Source of the DNA: Bacteroides_E sp964522975
Lineage (GTDB): Bacteria > Bacteroidota > Bacteroidia > Bacteroidales > Bacteroidaceae
Direction of reading: 5' to 3'
DNA: 64,000 bases
Assembly: GCA_964522975.1 (NCBI GenBank)
Contig: CAZFXK010000002.1
Span: 4,696 to 68,695 of the forward strand
The position numbers and the translations under genes are program-made. The notes beneath the pieces were generated by a model. It was given only the letters and a program-made list of their open reading frames with translations, made no database searches and was not told the origin of the DNA. Below, piece after piece: positions 42,993 through 52,600 of this stretch; position 1 is the stretch's first letter; every line of letters begins with the position of its first letter.

Positions 42993-45191
42993 CTATCGAC
43001 TAAAGAGTTCAAAAGTAATCTCAAAACCAAACTTAAAATCATTCCAATTGGTAGAGCTAACAAATAAACCCAAATCAAAAATATGTGTACCAATTCCATA
43101 TCCAATTTCAATATATGGATTTAAGTGTTTCATTCCTAACGCATTTAAATATAACCGTTCACTTAAAACAAAACGAGTTTGCTTTGATAAATGCTTTAAG
43201 AATAGGAAAGGAGATTCATAGGTTAAATGACCTCGCACATAATGACGAGAAGCATTATACCATCTGCCATCGAGTAATTGAAAAACTCCTCCTATTTCGT
43301 CGCGCCATCCTATGGGTAAGTTATGTTTAGTAAATCTGGCAAAATCAACAAAAAAAAGCTGCTCTTGATTAGTAAATTTACCACCGCCTACTCTATAAGA
43401 TAAATTTCTCATTAAACTTAAAGGAATATATTGTTGTATTTCCAATTCAATTTTTTCATATCCTCCAGTACTGTTAAGAAACCCTTTGATTCCTCTTTCA
43501 TAATCAAAAATAATAGTGGGGTAGTTTCCGTGAAGATTTATTTTTCGGTTTCCGCTCATATAATAATATTGCCCGGGAGTCCATGAAATAGTAACATGAG
43601 GAGCACAACTTATATATGTTTTTTTTATTTTCCCCTCAAGGTCTTCGTCCTCACTCTCCGGAGTCTTATTTACGGCTAATTTTTCTTGTTTCTTTTTTGA
43701 TACCGGTTTTCTCCTATGAGCCACCAACCCTAAATCTAACGTCAAGCCATTGACAATCTCCAAACTGTGATAAACATTGAAATATAGATCTCGAAAATAT
43801 TCTAAATTAAGATCATCAAGATTAAATATACTATCCGGGGTTTCGGATATCTCTTTCAGTACATCACTAGGATATATGGGATTACCTTTTCCCACATCAA
43901 AATGGAAAGAGCCTCTTTTACTTGGCCAATACCCATACTCAAAATTCAAATTCCAATACAGTTCTTTTTGTTTAAAATTATATCCTATTCTGGGAACTAT
44001 ACGCAACAAGCGATCTTTGTTAAATAAATGATTATACTTTATGGTTTGCTTATATGAAAGTCCTTTAGTTCCACTATAACTAAACATTAATGGATTTAAT
44101 AAAGGAGAAATTTTAATATCTGCATATTGTTCCAAGCGAAATGTATTACTACTAATAAGTACATCACCAATATCACCCCAAAATGCTCTCTTTTTTTTCT
44201 TTCCTTTGGGTTTTATTAAAGATGTTGAATCTGATACATATTTAAAATAAATTTGTTTTTCCTCATCAGTCAATTCTATGGGACGGAATTCTTCAAATAG
44301 GTTAACGTCGGTACTATAACTACAAGTATCTGTACTCAAGTTAAAAGAGTGCGACAGATCATATTTTTTTTCTTTTATCTCTTTTTTTTCGGTATGAATC
44401 GAGTCATATTTTAGTCTTACACAATAATTACCATTTACTTTATTTCCTATAAAATTCACATAAATATTTGCATTATACCCCATAGGTAATAATTCTGTTT
44501 CAGAGCCTAAATCGCCCATCTGCACCACATTATCGAAGATAAAAAACTCCGATCTACCCGAGAAAGTTAATTTACGTATACTGAAATTAGTGCCACTAAT
44601 AATCATTTCCCCTTTCACTAATTGAAAGCTACTTTTCTTAGGTTTGTAACTCACCTTATAGTGAACAATATTGTTATCATCATAAAAAACAGAATCTAAT
44701 CGATATTTATAATATTTCCTTGCATTAGCAGCTAATGGGGAAATTAACTTACTGTAAAGAAGGGTTGATTCATAAATATTAATATGAAAATATTCCAATG
44801 CTAATCCTTCGGGAGCACCAAAATTAGGAATGGTACCCGTAGCAGCTTTAACTTTTTGATCGTAAATATTAGGAGCAGTATAGTGCAAATCACTATACGA
44901 CTCGGCAATGTACTCACTAACCCCTTTTTTGGGACGGAACAACGTAGGTATCAACCTAAACAGAATATTTCTGCTATATATGTCAAAAGCAACTTTAATA
45001 TATACCTCTGCTGTATATTCACTTATTGCATTTTTATGCTCTTTGGCAGCTTCAATTGTTTGATCAATGAGAGGTGCTATTTCAAAATAAGGCTTTACAA
45101 GCGTTTTTTCTTCCTGAGCATAAAGAGCAACATTACCAAACAAAGAAAAAAACAGACTCAATAGTAATATGGTTCTGATATCTTTTGTCAA
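42993..45191 (-). CDS. DUF5686 family outer-membrane protein
   Basis: The 732-residue product begins with a signal peptide ending in ALYAQ (about residue 25). It has an N-terminal helical/beta region (DQTIEAAKEHKNAISEYTAEVYIK) and a long beta-rich body with transmembrane-strand periodicity up to the C-terminal FEITFELFSR, consistent with an outer-membrane barrel. The usual CarboxypepD_reg domain that precedes DUF5686 in longer homologues is absent, so this is the short form. Function of the family is not established; involvement in surface transport or anchoring is inferred. It is divergently transcribed from glnN. Confidence 0.8.
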   Translation of the reverse strand: MTKDIRTILLLSLFFSLFGNVALYAQEEKTLVKPYFEIAPLIDQTIEAAKEHKNAISEYTAEVYIKVAFDIYSRNILFRLIPTLFRPKKGVSEYIAESYSDLHYTAPNIYDQKVKAATGTIPNFGAPEGLALEYFHINIYESTLLYSKLISPLAANARKYYKYRLDSVFYDDNNIVHYKVSYKPKKSSFQLVKGEMIISGTNFSIRKLTFSGRSEFFIFDNVVQMGDLGSETELLPMGYNANIYVNFIGNKVNGNYCVRLKYDSIHTEKKEIKEKKYDLSHSFNLSTDTCSYSTDVNLFEEFRPIELTDEEKQIYFKYVSDSTSLIKPKGKKKKRAFWGDIGDVLISSNTFRLEQYADIKISPLLNPLMFSYSGTKGLSYKQTIKYNHLFNKDRLLRIVPRIGYNFKQKELYWNLNFEYGYWPSKRGSFHFDVGKGNPIYPSDVLKEISETPDSIFNLDDLNLEYFRDLYFNVYHSLEIVNGLTLDLGLVAHRRKPVSKKKQEKLAVNKTPESEDEDLEGKIKKTYISCAPHVTISWTPGQYYYMSGNRKINLHGNYPTIIFDYERGIKGFLNSTGGYEKIELEIQQYIPLSLMRNLSYRVGGGKFTNQEQLFFVDFARFTKHNLPIGWRDEIGGVFQLLDGRWYNASRHYVRGHLTYESPFLFLKHLSKQTRFVLSERLYLNALGMKHLNPYIEIGYGIGTHIFDLGLFVSSTNWNDFKFGFEITFELFSR

Positions 45192-45219
45192 ATCATCAAT
45201 TATATTATAAATACATACA

Positions 45220-45227
45220 CAAACTTA
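45220..45227 (-). promoter_or_regulatory. Predicted -7 box for the DUF5686 gene
   Basis: CAAACTTA reads TAAGTTTG on the minus strand, 28 bases upstream of the ATG at 45191. Confidence 0.4.
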
Positions 45228-45507
45228 TATAAATAAGAACAGATTATAAGAAAATTCAAAGGTTTTTTATGACTGAAATTAATCTTGACCACAAAGACAG
45301 ATACAAATTGATTGTTTTGTAAAAAGCAATCATTAAAATCAACACTATTAAACTGGAAGATACACATTATTAATTTACGGATGATGAAAAACCAGTATAG
45401 TCATAATTTGAAAAATATTTTATAAAAAAAAGAAGCAACTAATCAACCCTAACTTATTAATCATTAAAAATAGAGCCATTTAAGAACTTTTATCTTAGAA
45501 AAAACCC

Positions 45508-45515
45508 TATTTTTG
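45508..45515 (+). promoter_or_regulatory. Predicted -7 box for glnN
   Basis: TATTTTTG matches TAnnTTTG exactly, 32 bases before the ATG at 45548. Confidence 0.55.
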
Positions 45516-45547
45516 TAAGATTCAATATTAAAAACAGCACTAAAATT

Positions 45548-47737
45548 ATGTCAAAAATGCGTTTTTTAGCTTTGCAAGAGCTTTCTACGAGACGTCCACT
45601 AGAAATTATCCCTCCCTCAAACGATTTAACCGAATATTATGGAAGTCATGTCTTTGATCAGAAGAAGATGAAGCAGTATCTCTCTAACGATGCATATGAA
45701 GCGGTTATGAATGCAAATAAAAAAGGCACTCCCATTAATGGTGAAATGGCAAATCAAATCGCCGAGGGAATGAAACGTTGGGCTAAATCATTAAATGTAA
45801 CGCATTACACCCATTGGTTTCAACCCTTAACCGATGGCACCGCCGAGAAACACGATAGCTTTATTGATTTTGATCAAGAAGGAAATGTCATTGAACATTT
45901 CTCCGGAAAATTGCTGGTACAACAAGAACCTGATGCTTCATCTTTTCCAAGCGGAGGAATAAGGAACACCTTTGAAGCCAGAGGATATACGGCATGGGAC
46001 ACCTCGTCGCCTGCCTTTGTTGTAGACACTACACTTTGTATTCCTACAGTATTCATTTCGTATACAGGAGATGCCTTAGATTACAAAACCCCCCTATTAA
46101 AATCTTTGGAGGCATTGGATAAAGCGGCAACATCTGTTTGTAAATTATTTGACGAAAACATAAATCATGTATATACCAACTTCGGTTGGGAACAAGAGTT
46201 TTTTTTAATAGATACGGCACTATATAATGCACGTCCGGACTTATGTCTGACCGGTAGAACATTAATGGGACATTCTTCGGCTAAAGACCAACAACTGGAT
46301 GATCATTATTTTGGCTCAATTCCCCCAAGAGTGACTGCCTTTCTTAGAGAATTGGAAATTGAATGCTACAAATTAGCCATTCCCATTAAAACCAGACACA
46401 ATGAGGTAGCTCCTAATCAGTTTGAAATAGCGCCTATTTACGAAAGTGCAAATCTGGCAAACGATCATAACCAACAAGTCATGGACTTAATGAAGCGTAT
46501 TGCCCAAAGACATAAATTCACGGTTTTATTTCATGAAAAGCCCTACCATGGTATTAATGGATCTGGAAAGCACAACAACTGGTCTTTGTATACCGATACA
46601 AAAGTGAATCTGTTTTCTCCAGGCAAGAATCCTAAAATGAATGTATTATTTCTTACTTTTCTTGCCAATGTCTTGATGATGGTCTATAAAAATCAAAATC
46701 TGCTGAGAGCAGCAATCGCAAGTGCCGGAAATAATCACAGGTTAGGGGCAAACGAAGCACCTCCCCCCATATTATCCATCTTTTTAGGAGAAGATCTGTC
46801 TAAAGTCTTAAATGAAATAGCTAAACAAGACACAAGTCAAAGTTTGAGCAAAGAAGAAAAAACCACCTTAAAACTTGAATTATGTAGAGTGCCGGAAATT
46901 CTATTAGACACAACTGACAGAAACAGAACCTCACCTTTTGCCTTTACTGGAAACCGCTTTGAGTTTAGAGCAGTAGGCTCTTCCGCAAACTGCGCTGCTT
47001 CTCTAATTGCAATTAATGCGGGAATGGCTAATCAATTAAATGAATTTAAAGCTTCCATAGATAAACTCATTGAATCAAATGCAAGTAAAGATGATGCTAT
47101 TTTTCAAGTACTTAAACAAACAATCATAGATTCGGAGGCTATCCGGTTTGAAGGGGACGGATATTCAGAAGAATGGAAAGAAGAGGCTAAGCGCCGAGGT
47201 TTAACCAACATATCACACGTACCTGAAGCTCTTATGCGTTATATTGATGAACAGTCAAAAAAGGTATTATTAGGAGAACGAATATTCAATTTAAATGAAT
47301 TAAATAGTCGTTTAGATGTGGAACTGGAGAAATTCACTAAGAAGATACAGATTGAAAGTAGAGTATTAGGTGATTTAGCTATAAATCATATTGTTCCTAT
47401 TGCCATCAGTTATCAAAATCGATTAATAGAAAACATATCAGGACTTAAAGAGATATTTACCGAAGAAGAGTTTGAAGCGTTAAGTTGTGATCGAAAAGAT
47501 CTTATAAAAGAAATATCTTATCGTATATCCAGTATAAAAAAGCAAGTTCAAGAGATGATTGAAGCACGAAAAAAAGCAAATAGAATCGATGACCAACGAA
47601 AAAAAGCTTTTACTTATGCCGATACGGTTCTTCCCTACTTAGATTCGATTCGATATCACATTGATCATTTAGAGATGGAAGTAGATGATGAAATTTGGCC
47701 TTTACCTAAATATAGAGAATTACTTTTTGCTAAATAA
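45548..47737 (+). CDS. glnN: Glutamine synthetase type III
   Basis: This enzyme makes glutamine from glutamate, ammonia and ATP, the main nitrogen-assimilation route in Bacteroidales. At 729 residues it is the long type III form, not the 450-residue type I. Type III blocks are present: TEYYGSHVFD near 27, HYTHWFQPLTDGTAEKHD near 80, AYTAWDTSSPAF near 148, and QEFFLID and LDDHYFGSIPPR near 218-260. The active-site loop is HNEVAPNQFEIAP near 285, GINGSGKHNNWS is near 338, and DRNRTSPFAFTGNRFEFRA is near 458. The C-terminal 150 residues are helical, as in structures of the dodecameric type III enzyme. It is monocistronic. Confidence 0.97.
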   Translation: MSKMRFLALQELSTRRPLEIIPPSNDLTEYYGSHVFDQKKMKQYLSNDAYEAVMNANKKGTPINGEMANQIAEGMKRWAKSLNVTHYTHWFQPLTDGTAEKHDSFIDFDQEGNVIEHFSGKLLVQQEPDASSFPSGGIRNTFEARGYTAWDTSSPAFVVDTTLCIPTVFISYTGDALDYKTPLLKSLEALDKAATSVCKLFDENINHVYTNFGWEQEFFLIDTALYNARPDLCLTGRTLMGHSSAKDQQLDDHYFGSIPPRVTAFLRELEIECYKLAIPIKTRHNEVAPNQFEIAPIYESANLANDHNQQVMDLMKRIAQRHKFTVLFHEKPYHGINGSGKHNNWSLYTDTKVNLFSPGKNPKMNVLFLTFLANVLMMVYKNQNLLRAAIASAGNNHRLGANEAPPPILSIFLGEDLSKVLNEIAKQDTSQSLSKEEKTTLKLELCRVPEILLDTTDRNRTSPFAFTGNRFEFRAVGSSANCAASLIAINAGMANQLNEFKASIDKLIESNASKDDAIFQVLKQTIIDSEAIRFEGDGYSEEWKEEAKRRGLTNISHVPEALMRYIDEQSKKVLLGERIFNLNELNSRLDVELEKFTKKIQIESRVLGDLAINHIVPIAISYQNRLIENISGLKEIFTEEEFEALSCDRKDLIKEISYRISSIKKQVQEMIEARKKANRIDDQRKKAFTYADTVLPYLDSIRYHIDHLEMEVDDEIWPLPKYRELLFAK

Positions 47738-47802
47738 TTGACATTTATTCGGGTTTTTAGTGAGAAAACCTCTATGTCTTTCATATTTAATCATTTTCTT
47801 TC

Positions 47803-47810
47803 TATATTTG
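47803..47810 (+). promoter_or_regulatory. Predicted -7 box for the Crp/Fnr regulator
   Basis: TATATTTG matches TAnnTTTG exactly, 33 bases before the ATG at 47844. It directly abuts the palindrome at 47811-47822. Confidence 0.5.
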
Positions 47811-47822
47811 TGTTATATAACA
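47811..47822. promoter_or_regulatory. Candidate autoregulatory operator (perfect palindrome TGTTATATAACA)
   Basis: This 12-base perfect palindrome lies at the expected transcription start of the Crp/Fnr gene, directly after its -7 box. Position and symmetry fit repression by a dimeric regulator such as the product of the gene it precedes. AT-rich palindromes arise easily by chance, so this is a candidate only. Confidence 0.4.
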
Positions 47823-47843
47823 TACTGTTCGTTATAAATTGAC

Positions 47844-48545
47844 ATGGGAAAAAAAGATTATTCACACATTGTCCTTTCAGAGCAAATTCCGGAAATATGG
47901 GATCCTCTTAATGAAGCACAAAAAGAACTTTTATCAGCTAGTTGTATCTTCAAAAGATTTAAAAAAAATGAAGACATCTATAATGAGGGTGAAGTTCCTG
48001 AGTTTTTAATGTGTTTGATTAGTGGTAAAGTAAAAATTTATAAAGAAGGTGTTGGGGGTAGAAATCAAATTATACGAATGATTAAACCGGTTGAATATTT
48101 TGGTTATAGAGCCTATTTTGCTTCCGAAAATTATGTTACTGCCGCCGCCGCCTTTGAACCTTCACTTATCTGTCTTATTCCCATGAAACTAGTAGCAGAT
48201 TTCACCTGTAAAATCTGCGAATTATCCACTTTCTTCATACGCCAGCTCTCCATTGATTTAGGCATTGCCGATGAAAGGACTGTAAATCTAACTCAAAAAC
48301 ACATCAGAGGGCGTTTAGCTGAATCTTTATTATTCTTAAAAGAAAGTTATGGGTTGGAAGAAGATGGTTATACCCTCAGTATTTATTTATCAAGAGAAGA
48401 TTTAGCCAACCTTTCAAACATGACTACCTCTAACGCCATTAGAACGCTTTCCAATTTCGCATCCGAACGCATCATTGCAATTGATGGACGTAAAATTAAG
48501 CTGATTGATGAAAGCAAGCTAAAGAAGATTAGCAGAATGGGGTAA
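47844..48545 (+). CDS. Crp/Fnr-family transcriptional regulator
   Basis: The 233-residue product has an N-terminal cyclic-nucleotide-type beta-roll (about 30-145, with IYNEGEVPEFLMCLISGKVKIYKEG) and a linking dimerisation helix (about 147-170). The C-terminal winged-helix HTH includes LSREDLANLSNMTTSNAIRTLSNF near 190 and the wing IIAIDGRKIKLID. Cysteines are scattered (Cys in SASCIF, MCLIS, FTCKICEL), but the four-Cys Fnr N-terminal pattern is missing, so an Fe-S oxygen sensor is unlikely. The ligand is unknown. The EamA exporter gene follows 16 bases later and is a probable cotranscribed target. Confidence 0.9.
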   Translation: MGKKDYSHIVLSEQIPEIWDPLNEAQKELLSASCIFKRFKKNEDIYNEGEVPEFLMCLISGKVKIYKEGVGGRNQIIRMIKPVEYFGYRAYFASENYVTAAAAFEPSLICLIPMKLVADFTCKICELSTFFIRQLSIDLGIADERTVNLTQKHIRGRLAESLLFLKESYGLEEDGYTLSIYLSREDLANLSNMTTSNAIRTLSNFASERIIAIDGRKIKLIDESKLKKISRMG

Positions 48546-48561
48546 AGATAAAACGAAAAGA

Positions 48562-49476
48562 ATGAAAAAAGGTTTATTTTATGCAATTTTGGCCTCAATT
48601 TTATGGGCTATAGTTAATCCGTTTATCAAGCAAGGATTAAGTTATGATTTTACCCCAATGAACTTTGCAGGACTAAGGTTTATAGCTGTTGGTATTATTC
48701 TTTTTATATATAAATGGCAAGGGAATATCATTAGAAAGATAATTCAACATAAAAAATTATTTCTCAATCTTATTCTCATAAATATGTTTATGGGATACAC
48801 AGCTTTCTACTTTGGCGTTGATTTGGTTAGCGGAGCCATTTCCTCTATTATTATGGGATTAACTCCTTTAATTAATGTATTATTAGCACATTTCTTGGCT
48901 AGCAATGATAAGCTTAATGGATATAAAATAATAAGCTTAATAATAAGCTTCATCGGATTAATTTTTATTATTGGGATGGGTGGAGAAGATGGAAACCCAC
49001 TGAATGGAAAGGGTATATTTGGAATTATATTATTATTGCTAAGCATTATATTTCAAGGATATTCAGCCATTTCTGTATCAGAAGAAAAAGGAAGAGTTGA
49101 TCCTATCTTCTTAAATGCAGTACAAATGTTTTTTGGAGGATTACTCATATACATTATTGGCCTACTTACTGAAGGATTTAAACCTTTTTTATTCAAACCA
49201 ACAGGATTCTATGTGAGTTTAGGTGTACTAATATTCATCTCTGTTTTTGCATTCAGTTTTTGGTTTATGGCACTACGAACAGAAGGGACAAAAGTAAGTG
49301 ATATAAATATGTGCCGCCTCATTAATCCTATTTTAGGAGCTATTTTAAGTTGGTTTATGTTACCAGATGAATATCCCACATTCAGTACAGTAGCAGGAAT
49401 GATTGTTATTGTAAGCTCATTAATAATTTACTTTAAAGGTCCAGAAATATTAGCATGGTATAGATCAAAAAAATGA
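48562..49476 (+). CDS. EamA/DMT-superfamily permease
   Basis: The 304-residue inner-membrane protein has ten predicted helices in two EamA repeats. The first (about 1-140) contains LWAIVNPFIKQGLSYDFTP and FYFGVDLVSGAISSIIMGLTP. The second (about 150-290) contains LLLLSIIFQGYSA and the mirrored FWFMALRTEGTKVSDINMCRLINPILGAILSWF segment. Members export or import small metabolites; no substrate is suggested. It sits 16 bases after the Crp/Fnr gene in the same direction, so it is likely regulated with it, and is followed by a very strong terminator. Confidence 0.88.
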   Translation: MKKGLFYAILASILWAIVNPFIKQGLSYDFTPMNFAGLRFIAVGIILFIYKWQGNIIRKIIQHKKLFLNLILINMFMGYTAFYFGVDLVSGAISSIIMGLTPLINVLLAHFLASNDKLNGYKIISLIISFIGLIFIIGMGGEDGNPLNGKGIFGIILLLLSIIFQGYSAISVSEEKGRVDPIFLNAVQMFFGGLLIYIIGLLTEGFKPFLFKPTGFYVSLGVLIFISVFAFSFWFMALRTEGTKVSDINMCRLINPILGAILSWFMLPDEYPTFSTVAGMIVIVSSLIIYFKGPEILAWYRSKK

Positions 49477-49500
49477 ATTATTAAGATCACTTGTTCATAA

Positions 49501-49548
49501 AAACAGATACTCCTCTTTTACTTCTAAGCAAAAGAGGAGTATCTGTTT
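49501..49548. terminator. Strong bidirectional terminator between EamA and glgB genes
   Basis: AAACAGATACTCCTCTTTT and AAAAGAGGAGTATCTGTTT form a perfect 19-bp stem with a 10-base loop, placed between convergent genes. Confidence 0.92.
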
Positions 49549-49601
49549 TATTCTATTCTTCACACAAAACCACCTTGGCAGTATTTTGATGAAGCCGAAA
49601 T

Positions 49602-51623
49602 TTAATCTATCTTTCTCAATACTTGTGCTGTTCTCGCAGGAACGTAGAGTTTTAACCACTCCTTGTTTTCTTTTTCATAAAGTGGATCGGGTAAAGTTAA
49701 ATGCACAACATTTTCATCAACGAAACCATTACCACCAAAAACTTTATTGTCTGTATTAAGTACAACTTCATAACTTCCCGGAGCAACTAAAAATCCATAA
49801 TCCGTAAATGACTGACTTGGATTAAAATTGAAGACAAAAATCAAATCATCTCTTTTATAAGCTAGTACTTGATCGGCATCATTATGCCAAATTTCAACAA
49901 CAGGTAATTTCTGAAACCCCTCTTTGTGTTTAATTAAAGACAACATAGAGCGATCAAAATCTCCCATATAATGATAGGTAAGATTAGGATTATCCATTAA
50001 ATCCCATTGTCTGCGGGCATATTTATACGACCAACGGTTCCCTTCTCTTGGAAAATCGATCCATTCAGGATGTCCAAACTCATTTCCCATAAAATTCAAG
50101 TATCCTCCATTCATAGTCGTAGAGGTTAATAAACGAATCATCTTATGGAGTGCAATCCCTCGATGAACCACATAGGTTTCATCTCCTTTTTGCATATGCC
50201 AATACATATCTGCATCAATAAGCCAAAATATAATGGTCTTGTCACCTACAAGTGCCTGATCGTGGCTTTCAGCATATGATATGGTCTTCTCATCCGCTCT
50301 GCGATTAGTAACCTCCCAAAACATACTTGAAGGTTTCCAATCTTCGTCTATCTTTTCTTTTAATAGTTTAATCCAATAATCCGGAATATTCATGGCCAGC
50401 CTATAATTGAACCCATATCCTCCATCCTCAAATGGAAGTGCCAAACCGGGCATTCCAGAGACTTCTTCAGCTATGGTTACGGCAAAAGGATTCACTTCAT
50501 GAATTAACTGATTAGCTAAAGTAAGGTAAACTATAGCATTATCATCTTGACGGTCATTATAATAATCTTCATAAGAGGTAAAAGCCTCTCCCAACCCATG
50601 ACTATAGTATAACATGGAGGTTACACCATCAAACCTAAAACCATCAAACTTATATTCTTCTAACCAAAACTTACAATTAGAAAGTAGAAAGTGAATCACT
50701 TCATTTTTACCATAATCAAAACATAAAGAATCCCATGCCGGATGTTCTCTACGTTCACCAGGATAAAAATACTGATTCGGATCTCCGGCAAAATTCCCCA
50801 ACCCTTCTACTTCATTCTTCACTGAATGAGAGTGAACAATATCCATAATTACAGCTATACCCATATCATGAGCTTCATCTATCAGCTGCTTTAATTCATC
50901 AGGGGTACCAAAACGAGAAGATGCGGCAAAGAAATTAGAAACGTGATAACCAAAACTCCCATAATAGGGATGCTCTTGGATTGCCATTAACTGAATACAG
51001 TTATATCCGGCTTTGGCTATTCTGGGCAATGTATTTACTCTGAACTCATTATAGGTTCCAACCTTTTCTTGTTGCTGAGCCATACCAATATGGCATTCAT
51101 AAATTAAAAGGGGACTGTTTTCATCAATCTTAAAATTGGTATTCTTAATCTCATATCTATCACTATCCAAAGGGTTCCACACTTGTGCATTAAATATATG
51201 GGTATTCTCATCTTGTACCACTCGAGTAGCCCAAGCCGGAATGCGCTCTCCTTCTCCTCCATTCCAAGAAATAATCAACTTATATAAGTCCCCATGCTTT
51301 AGAAAATCAGATTTTAACTGAATCTCCCAGATACCATTGTTGTTTCGTTTTAACTTAAAGTCCTCCTGTTTTTTCCAATCAGAAAAATCTCCCACTAAAT
51401 AGATCTCGGTTGCATTAGGAGCCCACTCTCTAAACACCCAACCTTCGGGAATTTTGTGAAGCCCAAAATACAAATATCCGGTTGAAAAATCAGAAAGTGA
51501 GAATTTTCCATTTTGAGTCAACTCCGACTCTTTTTTTATTACTCCCTGATAACGTCCTAATATGGCTTCCTCGAAGGGTTTAAGCCAAGAATCATTCTTA
51601 ATTAACTTTAGTTCTTTTTTCAT
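49602..51623 (-). CDS. glgB: 1,4-alpha-glucan branching enzyme (GH13)
   Basis: This enzyme introduces alpha-1,6 branches into glycogen. The 673-residue product has an N-terminal CBM48 (about 45-150, GYLYFGLHKIPEGWVFREWAPNA), then the GH13 barrel. Conserved regions are region I DIVHSHSVKN, region II DGFRFDGVTSMLY with the nucleophile Asp, region III TIAEEVSGMPGL with the acid/base Glu, and region IV ISYAESHDQA. The sequence pattern is the subfamily close to eukaryotic branching enzymes, common in Bacteroidota, rather than the Escherichia coli GlgB type. Other glycogen genes are not in the window. It is monocistronic. Confidence 0.94.
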   Translation of the reverse strand: MKKELKLIKNDSWLKPFEEAILGRYQGVIKKESELTQNGKFSLSDFSTGYLYFGLHKIPEGWVFREWAPNATEIYLVGDFSDWKKQEDFKLKRNNNGIWEIQLKSDFLKHGDLYKLIISWNGGEGERIPAWATRVVQDENTHIFNAQVWNPLDSDRYEIKNTNFKIDENSPLLIYECHIGMAQQQEKVGTYNEFRVNTLPRIAKAGYNCIQLMAIQEHPYYGSFGYHVSNFFAASSRFGTPDELKQLIDEAHDMGIAVIMDIVHSHSVKNEVEGLGNFAGDPNQYFYPGERREHPAWDSLCFDYGKNEVIHFLLSNCKFWLEEYKFDGFRFDGVTSMLYYSHGLGEAFTSYEDYYNDRQDDNAIVYLTLANQLIHEVNPFAVTIAEEVSGMPGLALPFEDGGYGFNYRLAMNIPDYWIKLLKEKIDEDWKPSSMFWEVTNRRADEKTISYAESHDQALVGDKTIIFWLIDADMYWHMQKGDETYVVHRGIALHKMIRLLTSTTMNGGYLNFMGNEFGHPEWIDFPREGNRWSYKYARRQWDLMDNPNLTYHYMGDFDRSMLSLIKHKEGFQKLPVVEIWHNDADQVLAYKRDDLIFVFNFNPSQSFTDYGFLVAPGSYEVVLNTDNKVFGGNGFVDENVVHLTLPDPLYEKENKEWLKLYVPARTAQVLRKID

Positions 51624-51732
51624 ATGAGAACAATTTAATATGAGATTAAACTTTAATCCGGGCCTATGCCGAATAAAACTAACTTTACATAGTTTTTTGA
51701 TTTTTTACAAGATACAACTTAAAAATAACAAA

Positions 51733-52413
51733 TTACGATTCACTTGAATCAATTGCAAAATTTATAAAATCAGCTAAACGCTTAGCTTGTTGCAGTATTT
51801 CTTCAAATTGGTTCATCGCCTTATCTTGATTAAAAAAAGAATCACAAATAGAATAAGAGATTAAAAAATCTTTAGGTTGAATATATTTTAAATGGGGATT
51901 ATTCTTAGAAAAACCCCGAGGTGCAGATTTTAATCGCTGGAATCCTATTTCAGGAAAATAGTGTTTAAATGCAGGATCTTCTACTATATCTATATATTCA
52001 TCTATATGTGTAAGAATATTCATTCTTATCTTATACAATAAATGAGTAGGTATATATAGGCTACCCCCACCTAAAAAACAATTTTCGGGTTCTAAATGAA
52101 TATAATAACCACTTTGTGGGGCTTTTCTCCCATATGGATTAATATATCCTCCAAAATGAGTTTTATAAGGAGTTTTATCGAAAGAAAAGCGTAAATCACG
52201 ATGTATGCGAAAGATACAATCTTCCGGTTTAATGGATAACACATCAGAATCAAAAGAAGATATGCGCAATAGGATATGAGATAGAAGTTCTAAAAAATCT
52301 CCCCTTGCCTCTTCATATCGTATTTTATTTGTTTCAAACCACTCTCTGTTATTATGAACAGATAAATCCTTTAAATACTGAAGAATTCTATTTACTTTTT
52401 CACTGTGAATCAT
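51733..52413 (-). CDS. DUF2461 family protein
   Basis: The 226-residue product carries family blocks near the N-terminus (ILQYLKDLSVHNNREWFETNK near 10-30), FRIHRDLRFSFDKTPYKTHFGGYINP near 67-92, and SGYYIHLEPENCFLGGGSLYIPTH near 98-122. The role of DUF2461 proteins is not established. The initiator ATG at 52413 is only 5 bases from an exact -7 box, so its mRNA would have almost no leader. The C-terminal third is more variable. Monocistronic. Confidence 0.88.
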   Translation of the reverse strand: MIHSEKVNRILQYLKDLSVHNNREWFETNKIRYEEARGDFLELLSHILLRISSFDSDVLSIKPEDCIFRIHRDLRFSFDKTPYKTHFGGYINPYGRKAPQSGYYIHLEPENCFLGGGSLYIPTHLLYKIRMNILTHIDEYIDIVEDPAFKHYFPEIGFQRLKSAPRGFSKNNPHLKYIQPKDFLISYSICDSFFNQDKAMNQFEEILQQAKRLADFINFAIDSSES

Positions 52414-52418
52414 ATATA

Positions 52419-52426
52419 CAAAAATA
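52419..52426 (-). promoter_or_regulatory. Predicted -7 box for the DUF2461 gene (implies leaderless mRNA)
   Basis: CAAAAATA reads TATTTTTG on the minus strand, 5 bases before the ATG at 52413. If used, transcription would start at or next to the initiator codon. Confidence 0.4.
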
Positions 52427-52511
52427 GATAAAATAATAAAAAAGCAGAATTATCCTTAATATAATATTTTTTTTAATCTTAAATTCATCCATACTATCCA
52501 CTCTTTTATTT

Positions 52512-52531
52512 TAACATATTAAAATATGTTA
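52512..52531. promoter_or_regulatory. Operator-like palindrome over the -33 region of the DUF3332 gene
   Basis: TAACATATT and AATATGTTA are perfect inverted 9-base arms with a 2-base spacer (AA). They sit directly upstream of the -7 box at 52548-52555, where the -33 element would be. This is the geometry of a repressor or activator site. Confidence 0.5.
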
Positions 52532-52547
52532 GGATAGAGATTAATTC

Positions 52548-52555
52548 TATATTTG
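52548..52555 (+). promoter_or_regulatory. Predicted -7 box for the DUF3332 gene
   Basis: TATATTTG matches TAnnTTTG exactly, 45 bases before the ATG at 52601. Confidence 0.55.
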
Positions 52556-52600
52556 TAAAAGTATTACTATTATAAACCAATTTATAATTTTAAAATTATT

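Larger units (their letters stand above)
45192..45547. other. Divergent intergenic region between DUF5686 and glnN genes
   Basis: The 356 AT-rich bases hold a predicted minus-strand -7 box at 45220-45227 and a plus-strand box at 45508-45515. No gene, strong hairpin or riboswitch was recognised in the about 280 bases between them. Confidence 0.5.
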
